Notes: generated by a model not told the origin, from the letters alone. A DNA stretch of 38,320 nt from Gammaproteobacteria bacterium (GCA_029861595.1 JAOTYY010000006.1:1-38320); one strand, 5' to 3'; shown: positions 8,365 to 17,243, numbered from the stretch's first letter. Program-made: numbers and translations.

Positions 8365-10593
8365 GTGCCCGATTACCGAGCCTGGCGTCTGGCCGCCCTG
8401 TCGTTTGCTGCACTGCTGAGCGGTTGCGGGGGATCCGGCGGTGACGGCGATGCGAACATCGAACTCGTCGGGCTGGATGCCCGCCCGGCCAACGCCACTT
8501 GCCTGGCGGGGCCTGCTCCGACCAGTATCGCCGTCATAGAATCGCCATTGCCAGTCGCTTTTCCTAATCTCACCTTCAACAATGCTGTCGGGCTCTACCA
8601 GGTACCGGGCGATGACAGTCGGTGGTTTGTACTCGAGCAGGGCGGCAGCGTCAGAGTCTTCGATAATGTGCAAAACGTTGCCAACCATACCGAATACATC
8701 GGCGTTTCCGTCACTATTGGTGGTGGAGAGGGCGGGTTGCTGGGCCTGGCGTTCCATCCTGACTTTCGGACCAACGGCGAGGTGTTTCTTTCGTATACGT
8801 TTGATGATCCGGCCGATAACCCCGATCAGGGCCTGCAATCCTATATCTCGCGTTTCACTGCAGCGAACCCGGACGACAGTACGCTGCCCAACACCTCCCG
8901 AGAGGATCTGCTGGTGCTGGATCAGCCGGCGAGCAATCACAACGGCGGCGGAATCGCGTTCGGTCCGGACGGCTACCTCTACATTGGATTCGGCGACGGA
9001 GGGGGCGGTGACGATCAGTACCTGAACGCGCAGAACACGGACACGTTACTCGGCTCGATGTTGCGGCTGGATGTAGACAACGTTCCTATTGGTGCCAGCT
9101 ACGGCATTCCGCCCGATAACCCGTTCGCGGCAAGCTCCGGTTGTGGCGATGCTGGCTGCCGGGAGATCTACGCGTGGGGTTTGCGCAATCCGTGGCGCTG
9201 GAGCTTTGATCGTCAGACCGGGGATCTATGGCTCGGCGACGTAGGTCAAGGTCAGCTGGAGGAAGTGGACCGAATAGAGCGGGCTGGCAATTATGGCTGG
9301 CCGGAGCGAGAGGGTACCCGAAACTATTGTCCATCTCCTCATGTCTGCGGTTTCGCTGGATTGATCGACCCAGTGACCGAATACGGGCGATCGCTGGGTA
9401 TTACCGTAACCGGCGGTTATGTCTACCGAGGCGCCGCGATTCCCGAACTACAAGGACGCTTCCTTTTCGGGGATCATGACTCGGGCCGCATCTGGGCTAT
9501 CCAATATGACAACCAGGGCAACGCATTGCCCATCGATCAGCTGGAGCTGGCGAACAACACGAGCTTGAGTATTTCCAGCTTCGGCGAAGGAAACGACGGG
9601 GAGTTGTACGTCCTTGACCGTGGTGGCAACGGCCGAATTCATCAAATCGTCCAAAGCAGTGGCACCGGGACCAGCAACCCACCGGCACGGCTGTTGTCGG
9701 CCACCGGTTGCGTCGAACCCGGTAATCCTTCACAACCGACCGTGGGTATGATTCCTTTCGACATCAACGTTGCGTTCTGGTCGGACAACGCACTCAAGCA
9801 GCGCTGGATGGCGCTGCCGGATGGTCAGACCATCGCGGTGGGGGACGACGGCGACTGGTCGTTCCCCGAGGGCAGTGTGCTCATGAAGCACTTCCGCCTG
9901 GGCGGCACGCTGATCGAGACGCGCTTGCTCAAGCATCACGAAGGCGGCGAATGGGCTGGTTACACCTACGAATGGAACGATGCCGGTACCGATGCCACGC
10001 TGGTTATCGGGGGCAAGTCCAAAACCATCGACGATCAACAGTGGTACTTCCCCAGCGGCAGCGATTGTCTGCGCTGCCACACGCAGTCCGCCGGGCGCAG
10101 CCTGGGGTCGGAAACCGCGCAAATGAATCGCGACGTCGTCTACCCGGGCACGGGCAGGCGCGCTTATCAACTCACCACGCTGGACGCCATCGGCCTGTTC
10201 GATGGGCCGCTCGGCGGCCTGCCGGATGATCACGCCCGCCTCCCGGATCCCGACGACACGGACAACGATGTGACAGATCGCGCGCGGGCTTATCTGCACG
10301 TAAACTGTGCCCAATGTCATCGGCCGAACGGTCCGGTGCCGGTCAACATCGATTTCCGTTACGACACCGCGTTCGCAGAGACGAACTTGTGTGATGTTGC
10401 GCCGACGCGTGGTGATGTCGGTATCGCGAATGCGCGACGTCTTGCGCCGGGTGAGCCGCAGCGCTCGGAGATGCTGGCGCGCATGAGTCGCCGCGATGCG
10501 GTCGCCATGCCGCCGCTCGCCAGCAATATCGCCGATCCGCTCGGCGTCGGGTTGATCGAGGACTGGATCGAGAGTCTCAAGGCATGCCCCTGA
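8365..10593 (+). CDS. PQQ-type sugar dehydrogenase (GSDH) lipoprotein with C-terminal di-heme domain
   Basis: A lipoprotein of 742 residues. The lipobox LLSGC lies near residues 18-22 of the signal. Residues ~50-430 form a six-bladed glucose/sorbosone dehydrogenase propeller (NHNGGGIAFGPDGYLY, GFGDGGGG, AWGLRNPWRWSFD, DVGQG). The remaining ~300 residues resemble SO2930-type di-heme cytochromes (IPFDINVAFWSDNALKQRW) and carry two CxxCH sites, CLRCH (~568) and CAQCH (~648). Electrons from PQQ substrate oxidation could therefore pass to built-in hemes. A GTG start follows GGAAAGGGG. The next gene is a shorter paralogue without hemes. The substrate is unknown; PQQ biosynthesis genes are not in the window. 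Confidence 0.88.
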   Translation: MPDYRAWRLAALSFAALLSGCGGSGGDGDANIELVGLDARPANATCLAGPAPTSIAVIESPLPVAFPNLTFNNAVGLYQVPGDDSRWFVLEQGGSVRVFDNVQNVANHTEYIGVSVTIGGGEGGLLGLAFHPDFRTNGEVFLSYTFDDPADNPDQGLQSYISRFTAANPDDSTLPNTSREDLLVLDQPASNHNGGGIAFGPDGYLYIGFGDGGGGDDQYLNAQNTDTLLGSMLRLDVDNVPIGASYGIPPDNPFAASSGCGDAGCREIYAWGLRNPWRWSFDRQTGDLWLGDVGQGQLEEVDRIERAGNYGWPEREGTRNYCPSPHVCGFAGLIDPVTEYGRSLGITVTGGYVYRGAAIPELQGRFLFGDHDSGRIWAIQYDNQGNALPIDQLELANNTSLSISSFGEGNDGELYVLDRGGNGRIHQIVQSSGTGTSNPPARLLSATGCVEPGNPSQPTVGMIPFDINVAFWSDNALKQRWMALPDGQTIAVGDDGDWSFPEGSVLMKHFRLGGTLIETRLLKHHEGGEWAGYTYEWNDAGTDATLVIGGKSKTIDDQQWYFPSGSDCLRCHTQSAGRSLGSETAQMNRDVVYPGTGRRAYQLTTLDAIGLFDGPLGGLPDDHARLPDPDDTDNDVTDRARAYLHVNCAQCHRPNGPVPVNIDFRYDTAFAETNLCDVAPTRGDVGIANARRLAPGEPQRSEMLARMSRRDAVAMPPLASNIADPLGVGLIEDWIESLKACP

Positions 10594-10670
10594 CCGGTGC
10601 CGACGAGCAGGCTCAGTCGCCAGCTCCGGATGGATAACTCAAACTGGATTGTTTAGTTTATAGTCCCGCA

Positions 10671-11858
10671 ATGTTCAACTGGTACACGTGGCGCGCCATA
10701 CTGATTCTTACGGGTTGCCTGTTGTGCGCCTGCAGCAGCAACGGCAGTTCTGGTTCGACGCCGTCCGGCGGCGATTTCGCCGTCGAGTTGCAGCGGGCGT
10801 TTGCAAACCTCACTTTCACGCTGCCGGTGGCGATGCTGCAAGCGCCCGGTGACCCGACGCGTTTCTACGTGGTGGAGAAAGATGGCCGGGTGCGCGCGTT
10901 CGACAATGATCCGGCGGCGGACACCACGGGCGACTTTTTTACCGACGACAACGACTTGGTCGACGCCGGTCCAAACGAAGCGGGTCTGCTCGGCATGGCG
11001 TTCCACCCCGACTATGCCGGCAACTCGACAGTGTACCTGTCCTACACTCGCTCCGGCCCCGTTTCTTACGTGTCCCGCTATATAGTCGTCGGCGGCAGCA
11101 TCGACAGCAATTCCGAGCAGCCGGTGATAATCGTCAACCAGCCCTACGGAAATCACAACGGCGGGCAGATAGCGTTCGGGCCGGATGGTTATCTGTATAT
11201 CGGCCTGGGCGACGGCGGTTCAGGTGGTGACCCGCACGAGCATGGACAGAATACGAACACGCGGCTGGGTGCGATGTTGCGCATTGATGTGAACAACGTT
11301 CCCATGGGCGCTGACTACGGGATCCCCGGCGACAATCCGTTCGCGGCGAGTTCCGGATGTGCAGACGCCGGCTGCCCGGAGATTTACGCATGGGGGCTGC
11401 GTAACCCATGGCGCTGGAGTTTCGACCGCGTCACCGGCGACCTGTGGCTCGGCGATGTCGGGCAGGGTAACTGGGAAGAAGTGAACCTGGTACGGCGCGG
11501 CGAAAACTACGGCTGGCGGGTTCGCGAAGGCGCACACTGTCACCGTCCCGCGAACAATTGTGAAACCGCCGGGTTCGTCGATCCGCGCGCCGAATACGGT
11601 CGCTCCGAGGGTTATTCGGTTACCGGCGGTTACGTGTATCGGGGTAGCGCCATCGCCGCGTTGCAAGGTTACTACCTTTACGGGGACTACGGTTCCGGCC
11701 GCATCTGGGCGCTGGAAACCGGCGCCGACAATGCCGAGCCCGTGCTGCTAATGGATACGAACTTGAACATCGCGTCTTTCGCCGAGGATCAGGTCGGCGA
11801 AATCTACGTGCTGGATTACAGTTCCGGGGAAATTCACAAACTGATGCCAGCACCATGA
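10671..11858 (+). CDS. PQQ-type sugar dehydrogenase (GSDH) lipoprotein, short paralogue
   Basis: A lipoprotein of 395 residues with a short signal and lipobox LLCAC, then one GSDH propeller. It shares long identical stretches with the upstream gene (NPFAASSGC, IYAWGLRNPWRWSFDR, TGDLWLGDVGQG, VTGGYVYRG), so the pair arose by tandem duplication, with cytochrome domain gain or loss. NHNGGQIAFGPDGYLYIG is the conserved active-site strand. It probably oxidises a sugar or related alcohol in the periplasm and passes electrons to another carrier. Its stop overlaps the start of the radical SAM gene as ATGA, so the two are translationally coupled. Confidence 0.88.
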   Translation: MFNWYTWRAILILTGCLLCACSSNGSSGSTPSGGDFAVELQRAFANLTFTLPVAMLQAPGDPTRFYVVEKDGRVRAFDNDPAADTTGDFFTDDNDLVDAGPNEAGLLGMAFHPDYAGNSTVYLSYTRSGPVSYVSRYIVVGGSIDSNSEQPVIIVNQPYGNHNGGQIAFGPDGYLYIGLGDGGSGGDPHEHGQNTNTRLGAMLRIDVNNVPMGADYGIPGDNPFAASSGCADAGCPEIYAWGLRNPWRWSFDRVTGDLWLGDVGQGNWEEVNLVRRGENYGWRVREGAHCHRPANNCETAGFVDPRAEYGRSEGYSVTGGYVYRGSAIAALQGYYLYGDYGSGRIWALETGADNAEPVLLMDTNLNIASFAEDQVGEIYVLDYSSGEIHKLMPAP

Positions 11859-13240
11859 ATGTGGTGTTGATCAGTCCGTATGAAATCGGCCGCCAGCCCT
11901 TCGGTCTGGCCGAACCCGCCGCTCTGCTCTCGGCTGAAGGACACAACGTGAGTTGCGTGGACCTTGCCGTGCAGCGTTTGGCCGATGCACCACTGGCACA
12001 GGCCGATGTGGTGGCTATATATGTGGCGATGCACACGGCGACACGCATTGCCGTCGAGGCGATGCCGCGAATTCGCGCGGCCGCCCCGCGTGCTCACTTG
12101 TGTGTCTACGGACTGTATGCGCCCATGAACGAGACGTTGTTGCGCGAGCTTGGTGTCGCCACGGTGTTGGGCGGTGAGTTCGAACCGGCGCTGCTGTCGA
12201 TGGTACGCAGAGTGGCGGCCGGCGAGCCTGAGCAGAGTGAACCGGTGATCGCGCACGGTAAATTCACGTGCTTGCCGCCGCAGAGAGACGGACTGCCGGA
12301 CCTAACGCACTATGCCCGGCTGCTGCTACCGGATGGCGGCGAAAAAATTGTCGCGTTCGCGGAGACTACGCGCGGCTGCAAACACCTGTGCAGCCATTGC
12401 CCAGTGGTGCCGGTATATCAGGGACGATTTCGCGCGCTGCCTCGCGACATAGTACTGCAGGACATCAGTCAGCAAGTGGTACAAGGGGCGCAACATGTGT
12501 CGTTTGGCGACCCCGATTTCCTCAATGGCCCGACGCATGCGCGGCGCATCGTGTCGGCATTACACGAGCAATTCCCCGGTGTCACCTACGACTGCACGAT
12601 CAAGGTCGAACACCTGCTCAAACATGCCGATCTGTTACCGCTGTTGAGTGAGACCGGTTGCCTGTTCGTAACCTCGGCCGTCGAGTCCACGGACGAGAGG
12701 ATTCTGCAGATATTCCGCAAGCAGCACACGGTGACGGATTTTGCACGTGCGGTGACGCTGATGGAGCAGCACGGTATCGCGCTCGCACCCACCTTCGTTG
12801 CATTCACGCCGTGGACGACCCTGGAGGGCTACCTTGGTTTGCTGTGTAAACTTGCCGAGTTGCAATTGGTGAATGCCGTGCCCCCGATACAGCTGGCAAT
12901 CCGCCTGCTGGTGCCGGAAGGCTCGTACCTGTTGCGCGAGACCGAAATGCGTCCGCATTTGCAGGCTTTTGATCCGCACGTGCTGGGTTATCCATGGCAG
13001 CACCCCGATGGCGCTGTCGATCAGCTGCAGGAAAGCGTGCAGGCGCTGGTAGCCGAGGGTGAAGCCGGCGGCTGCTCGCGCCAGGAGCTGTTCGCCGAAA
13101 TCTGGCACGCCGCGCACCGCGCTTGCGGGCAGATCCCGCCACAGCTGCCGGCACGGGTTTTCGGGCGGGTCATCCCGCATCTTTCCGAGCAGTGGTACTG
13201 CTGCGCCGAACCGACCGAGCAGCAACTGGCCGCCTATTGA
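11855..13240 (+). CDS. B12-binding/radical SAM protein with CCAEP tail
   Basis: A protein of 461 residues. Residues ~1-130 look like a cobalamin-binding-type Rossmann domain (NVVLISPYEIGRQPFG). A radical SAM domain follows, with the 4Fe-4S cluster motif CKHLCSHC (C175, C179, C182), the SAM-binding FGDPDFLN and the strand VTSAVESTDERILQ. The C-terminus carries WYCCAEPT (C449, C450), which I recognise as the all-Cys form of the CUAEP/CCAEP-tail radical SAM family, some members of which have selenocysteine there. Both codons here are TGC. It starts inside the stop of the PQQ dehydrogenase gene (ATGA). The reaction of the family is not known to me; a link to the dehydrogenases is inferred only from coupling. 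Confidence 0.85.
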   Translation: MNVVLISPYEIGRQPFGLAEPAALLSAEGHNVSCVDLAVQRLADAPLAQADVVAIYVAMHTATRIAVEAMPRIRAAAPRAHLCVYGLYAPMNETLLRELGVATVLGGEFEPALLSMVRRVAAGEPEQSEPVIAHGKFTCLPPQRDGLPDLTHYARLLLPDGGEKIVAFAETTRGCKHLCSHCPVVPVYQGRFRALPRDIVLQDISQQVVQGAQHVSFGDPDFLNGPTHARRIVSALHEQFPGVTYDCTIKVEHLLKHADLLPLLSETGCLFVTSAVESTDERILQIFRKQHTVTDFARAVTLMEQHGIALAPTFVAFTPWTTLEGYLGLLCKLAELQLVNAVPPIQLAIRLLVPEGSYLLRETEMRPHLQAFDPHVLGYPWQHPDGAVDQLQESVQALVAEGEAGGCSRQELFAEIWHAAHRACGQIPPQLPARVFGRVIPHLSEQWYCCAEPTEQQLAAY

Positions 13241-13244
13241 AGCG

Positions 13245-13271
13245 TTCCAGGCACGCTCATAGCGGTATAAT
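13245..13271 (+). promoter_or_regulatory. Candidate sigma70 promoter for yggX
   Basis: A perfect TATAAT at 13266-13271 lies 25 bases before the yggX ATG, with a poor -35 candidate TTCCAG at 13245-13250 (15-base spacing). GGGAGG at 13285-13290 is the ribosome binding site. yggX therefore probably has its own promoter rather than relying on the radical SAM operon. Confidence 0.55.
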
Positions 13272-13295
13272 CTCCGTTTCTATCGGGAGGCGACA

Positions 13296-13580
13296 ATGGC
13301 GCGCGTCATTCAGTGTGTGGTGTTGAACGAAGAGTCCGAAGGTCTGGACGCTCTGCCGTATCCTGGCGCGCTGGGCGAACGCATCTACGCCAACGTCTCG
13401 AAAGCCGGCTGGACTCAGTGGCTGGAGCGCCTGACGGCGATTATCAACGAGAATGGCCTCAGCACCGCCGATCCCCGCAGCATCGAGCTGATCGAAAAAC
13501 ACATGCTGGGGTTTTTCTTCAAAGAGGGCGACTACGGAGATTTGCCGGCCGGGTTCCACGCCGGCGGGGCGAAAAAGTAG
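13296..13580 (+). CDS. yggX: YggX family Fe(II)-trafficking / oxidative damage protection protein
   Basis: A small cytoplasmic protein of 94 residues, normal for the family. It opens with ARVIQCVVLNEESEGLD, including the conserved Cys7, followed by PYPGALGERIYANVSKAGW, the conserved core, and the MLGFFFKEGDY tail. YggX proteins protect labile Fe-S clusters and limit iron-driven oxidative damage. A clear SD (GGGAGG) lies 5 bases before the ATG and a TATAAT box is upstream. In many gammaproteobacteria yggX sits next to mutY; here it does not, and lies between a radical SAM gene and a convergent ATP-grasp gene whose stop is only 4 bases away. Confidence 0.95.
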   Translation: MARVIQCVVLNEESEGLDALPYPGALGERIYANVSKAGWTQWLERLTAIINENGLSTADPRSIELIEKHMLGFFFKEGDYGDLPAGFHAGGAKK

Positions 13581-13584
13581 CGAT

Positions 13585-14823
13585 TCAGGCTGCCACGATG
13601 TCCCACTTCGGCGCTGTGACGATGTTCAGGCAGGCATGCGCGTGCCGCAGTGACTGCTGCACCTGCCGAGCGTCATCGCCTGTCGCAAAAATGAAACCCA
13701 GGTAACTGGCGCCCTCCGGCAGCGGCACCAGTTCGTGCCCCTCGCGTACCCACAACTCCAGTTTCTCCACGCCTGGCACCCGCTGCGCGTCGAGTACGCC
13801 CTCGATACGGCGCAGTACCCCCGGTCTGGGAATCGGAATCATCAACACCCCGGCCGCGTTGTGCAGTCGGGACACCGGCGGCGGTTCATCCAGAGCGTTG
13901 CGCAGCACCAGTTCTTCCAGGCTTTGTCCGGTGGCGAATTCCACCAACATGGCGCATTGCCCGCCGATCGTACGCGCGGCGGTTTCCAGAACCCAGACAC
14001 CTTCAGCGTTTATCCGTAACTCCGCGTGAATCGGCCCGTGCCGCAAGCCGTATGCATCGCAAGTGGCCTGCACCACCTCCGTGACGTCGCGCAGCGTGGT
14101 TGCCGTCAGCGCCGACGGGGTTACGTAGTAGCTTTCCTCAAAAAAAGGTCCGGTGAGCGGCTCGGGTTTGTCGAACACGGCGACTATGTGTAAGCGACCG
14201 CGGTGCAGGAGGCCTTCGACGGCGATTTCTGTGCCGGGCAGGTATTCTTCGAGCAGAACGCGCTCGCGCTCGTCCACATGTGCCGATGTCGCGACGATAC
14301 GGGCAATGCGCTGGCCGGCGAGACGCAGCGCGTCGTGGTCATCGACACGGATGACGCCGCGGCTGGCGGACATCGCCAGCGGCTTCACCACCAGTGGAAA
14401 CGTTATGTCCGGAAACGCACCAGCTGCGATGTCGGTGAGAGCCATGGTCTGGTGTGCCGGCACCGGAACGCCACGGGCCTGCAGTCGGGCTCGCGCGTGA
14501 TCCTTGCGGCGCGCGAAACGCCCCGCCGAGGGTGGGTTGCCGGGCAAACCGAGGCCTTGCGCCACGCAGGCAGCCAGTTCAACGACGTTGTCGTCCGTGG
14601 CGATTATGCCGTGCGGCGCCGGTGCATGCGAAACAAGCTGTTCGCACGCCGCTTGCGGATTCTGCAGATCGAGGTGAATACCTTTCTGCAGCGCGCCAAT
14701 GAGGGAATGTGGGCCATCGGACGCCACAATCACCTGCATTCCCAGCGTTTTCGCCGCCTGCAGGTATGCGGCGATACGGTAGCTGTAGCGTGGCGTAATG
14801 AGCAGGACGCGTGGTGCGGTCAT
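13585..14823 (-). CDS. ATP-grasp ligase with LAL_C2-like C-terminal domain
   Basis: About 412 residues from the ATG at 14823; the 52 extra residues in the track are basic, low-complexity and unlike the family. An N-terminal Rossmann-like pre-ATP-grasp domain (PRVLLITPRYSYR) precedes the ATP-grasp fold: FPLVVKPLAMSASRGV (nucleotide lysine and glycine loop), LLEEYLPGTEIAVEG, HAELRINAEGVWVLE and AARTIGG (metal-binding residues). The C-terminus (GVLMIPIPRPGVLRRIEG, SYLGFIFATG) resembles the LAL_C2 domain of L-amino acid ligases. Such enzymes join a carboxylate to an amine using ATP, often making dipeptides or amides. Substrates are unknown. It probably shares an operon with the Fe-S carrier gene 55 bases upstream. 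Confidence 0.82.
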   Translation of the reverse strand: MTAPRVLLITPRYSYRIAAYLQAAKTLGMQVIVASDGPHSLIGALQKGIHLDLQNPQAACEQLVSHAPAPHGIIATDDNVVELAACVAQGLGLPGNPPSAGRFARRKDHARARLQARGVPVPAHQTMALTDIAAGAFPDITFPLVVKPLAMSASRGVIRVDDHDALRLAGQRIARIVATSAHVDERERVLLEEYLPGTEIAVEGLLHRGRLHIVAVFDKPEPLTGPFFEESYYVTPSALTATTLRDVTEVVQATCDAYGLRHGPIHAELRINAEGVWVLETAARTIGGQCAMLVEFATGQSLEELVLRNALDEPPPVSRLHNAAGVLMIPIPRPGVLRRIEGVLDAQRVPGVEKLELWVREGHELVPLPEGASYLGFIFATGDDARQVQQSLRHAHACLNIVTAPKWDIVAA

Positions 14824-14878
14824 AACGGCGGCCGCACGGCGATAGTCCGCGCGCTGGTGTTTTGCTATCTCCGGGGCA

Positions 14879-15280
14879 CTAGTAACCGCCGCTGCCCGCG
14901 GCACCGCAACCGGCGCACATGCCGGCGCCACCGACAGCCTGGAACACGTTCTTGAACACGAAACTCGCACCCGTGTCATTGCTCTGGTAGTCGATTTCGA
15001 CGCCTTCCAGGTACTGCAATGCGACTGCGTCGACGAACACTTTCAGGCCATCCTGCTCCAGCACGCAATCATGGGCGTATTGCTCGGTGGCAAATGTCAT
15101 GCTGTAGGTCATGCCACCGCAGCCGCCGCCCGCGACATAGATGCGCACCCCTTCGATATCTTCCTCGTCGTCCACCAGTGACTTGATCTGCTCATGCGCC
15201 TGCGGCGTAATGGTGATCTCGTCGGTCATTACCGCGTTGAATACAGGTGTCTGGTCTTCGCTGGGCGTGCTTTCGAGCAT
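14879..15280 (-). CDS. erpA: A-type iron-sulfur carrier (IscA/ErpA-like)
   Basis: About 133 residues from the ATG at 15280, which has GAGGA upstream; the track ORF starts too far out. The HesB core ITITPQAHEQIKSLV is followed by VRIYVAGGGCGGMTYSM with the first cluster Cys, and FVDAVALQYLEGVEIDY. The family normally ends with C-x-C (CGCGSS). Here the tail is MCAGCGAAGSGG, so the cysteines form C-x2-C. Such proteins hand Fe-S clusters to apo-enzymes; the radical SAM gene nearby encodes a possible client. It diverges from pckA. The symbol is tentative between erpA and iscA. Confidence 0.8.
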   Translation of the reverse strand: MLESTPSEDQTPVFNAVMTDEITITPQAHEQIKSLVDDEEDIEGVRIYVAGGGCGGMTYSMTFATEQYAHDCVLEQDGLKVFVDAVALQYLEGVEIDYQSNDTGASFVFKNVFQAVGGAGMCAGCGAAGSGGY

Positions 15281-15496
15281 GCGCTGGTCCTCGGGTTGAT
15301 TTGCGGCGATTTTAGCAGCCGTGCACAAACAGAGGAACCTGGCCTGGAATGCCTTTGCTGTAACGCAGGCCGGGCGCACCGGAGAGTGGTATTGCTAGAG
15401 GCCCGGAAATTGCTGTAGCCTCGCTGGAACAGGCTTTAATCGCCGCCGCGGCGCTGCCGCTGGACTTGATCGACAAGCAACTGGGTAGGGAGCCGC

Positions 15497-17107
15497 ATGG
15501 CGCAAACTCTGGAACAGGTATTGGAAGCAGCCGGGCTGGGTGGGCTAGGCAAAATCAACTGGAATCTACGCACGGAGGCACTCTATGAGGCTTCTCTGCG
15601 GCGCGGCGAGGTCGAACTCGCGAAAAATGGCCCGCTGGTAGCAAATACCGGACAGCACACCGGCCGTTCACCGAACGACAAATTCACCGTCGAAGAATCG
15701 TCTAGCACTGACAATATTTGGTGGGGAAAGGTAAATAAACCGTTTCCCGAGGATCAGTTCGACGCGTTGAAGCATCGCCTGTGTGAACACCTGCGCGGCA
15801 AGGAAGTCTTCGTACAGGACTGCATCGCCGGCGCCGACGCGGACAGCGAGATCGTGGTGCGGGTGGTGACCAACAGCGCCTGGCACGCTTTGTTTGCGCG
15901 CACCATGTTTATCCGGCCGGACGACGTGGGGCGCAAAGTATCGGCGACGCAACCCGAATTTCTGATTATCCACTCGCCCGAATTCGAGGCCGACCCGGCT
16001 CGTGACGGCACCAATTCCGGCACCTTCATTGTGCCCAATTTCGGCCAGCGCACCGTGATCATCGGCGGCAGCCGCTATGCCGGCGAAATCAAGAAATCGG
16101 TGTTCTTCCTGATGAACTACCTGCTGCCGCAACGCGGTATGCTGTCGATGCATGCTTCGGCCAATATCGGCGAGCATGGCGACAGTGCCGTATTCTTCGG
16201 CCTGTCCGGCACGGGCAAGACCACGTTGTCCGCCGATCCTGCCCGCGGTTTGATCGGCGATGACGAGCACGGCTGGGGCAGCAACGGTATTTTCAATTTC
16301 GAAGGCGGCTGTTACGCGAAGGTGATCAATCTTTCCAAGGAGCAGGAGCCGCTGATCTACGAGTGCACCCACCGCTACGGAACGATCCTGGAAAACGTGG
16401 TGATGGATCCGCAATCGCGCGAGATCGATCTCGACAACGGCACGCTGACCGAGAATACCCGCGCGGCCTACCCGATCACGCATATTCCCAACGCCGTGGT
16501 GCCAGGCGTCGCCGGGCACCCGAAGAACGTGGTGATGCTCACGTGCGACGCGTTCGGCGTGTTGCCCCCGATCTCCAGGCTCAGCCCGGATCAGGCCATG
16601 TATCACTTTATCTCCGGGTACACGGCAAAAGTGGCGGGCACGGAGCGCGGAGTCACCGAGCCGCAGACTACCTTCAGCACCTGCTTCGGTGCGCCGTTCA
16701 TGGCGTTGCACCCCAGCGTCTACGCCAAATTGCTGGGCGAGAAAATCGCTCAGCACAACACCAGCTGCTGGCTGATCAACACCGGCTGGTGGGGTGGGTC
16801 TTATGGCGTTGGCAAGCGCATGGACATCCATCACACGCGGGCCATGTTGAACGCGGCGCTGCGCGGTGATCTGGACGGCATCGAGTACCAGGAGCATCCA
16901 GTGTTTCGGGTATCCGTGCCGAAAACGTGCCCCGGCGTGCCGGCTGAGATCCTGGACAGCCGTGCGACCTGGAGTGACAAAGACGCCTACGACGCCAAGG
17001 CCAGCGAACTGGCCCAGGCGTTTCAGACCAACTTCGACGAGTACCGGGATATGGTGCCGGAGCCGGTCGCATCCGCTGGTCCGTCGGTCAGTTTGCGCGT
17101 CGCTTGA
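15497..17107 (+). CDS. pckA: Phosphoenolpyruvate carboxykinase (ATP)
   Basis: The ATP-dependent gluconeogenic enzyme: oxaloacetate + ATP to PEP + ADP + CO2, in the cytoplasm. It has 536 residues, the expected length. Motifs: NTGQHTGRSPNDKF (oxaloacetate-binding Arg), GGSRYAGEIKKSVF, the kinase-1a P-loop GLSGTGKTTLS, the metal site LIGDDEHGW, NFEGGCYAK, and NTGWWGGSYGVGKR near the C-terminus. A TAGGGAG sequence lies just before the ATG. It diverges from the Fe-S carrier gene across about 215 bases. It is probably a single-gene unit; the DNA behind it holds decayed gene fragments. Confidence 0.97.
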   Translation: MAQTLEQVLEAAGLGGLGKINWNLRTEALYEASLRRGEVELAKNGPLVANTGQHTGRSPNDKFTVEESSSTDNIWWGKVNKPFPEDQFDALKHRLCEHLRGKEVFVQDCIAGADADSEIVVRVVTNSAWHALFARTMFIRPDDVGRKVSATQPEFLIIHSPEFEADPARDGTNSGTFIVPNFGQRTVIIGGSRYAGEIKKSVFFLMNYLLPQRGMLSMHASANIGEHGDSAVFFGLSGTGKTTLSADPARGLIGDDEHGWGSNGIFNFEGGCYAKVINLSKEQEPLIYECTHRYGTILENVVMDPQSREIDLDNGTLTENTRAAYPITHIPNAVVPGVAGHPKNVVMLTCDAFGVLPPISRLSPDQAMYHFISGYTAKVAGTERGVTEPQTTFSTCFGAPFMALHPSVYAKLLGEKIAQHNTSCWLINTGWWGGSYGVGKRMDIHHTRAMLNAALRGDLDGIEYQEHPVFRVSVPKTCPGVPAEILDSRATWSDKDAYDAKASELAQAFQTNFDEYRDMVPEPVASAGPSVSLRVA

Positions 17108-17243
17108 GATAAATCGTCGCCTTCCGCCGGCTGTAGTTGGTCTCGACGGACCCGTCAGCCCGGTAACTGCGTCCAAGCACCGTGAAGTTTCACTGTTTCG
17201 TGGCTGAGTGTGTAGCGTCGGGCTCAACGTAACAGGAGCGAAA

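Noticed and set aside
13199-13204. Selenocysteine at the CCAEP tail
   Set aside because: Both codons are TGC; no TGA is read through in this gene.
15668-17227. 519-aa ORF on the minus strand opposite pckA
   Set aside because: Arg/His-rich, low-complexity translation with no family motifs; it is a GC-codon-bias shadow of pckA.
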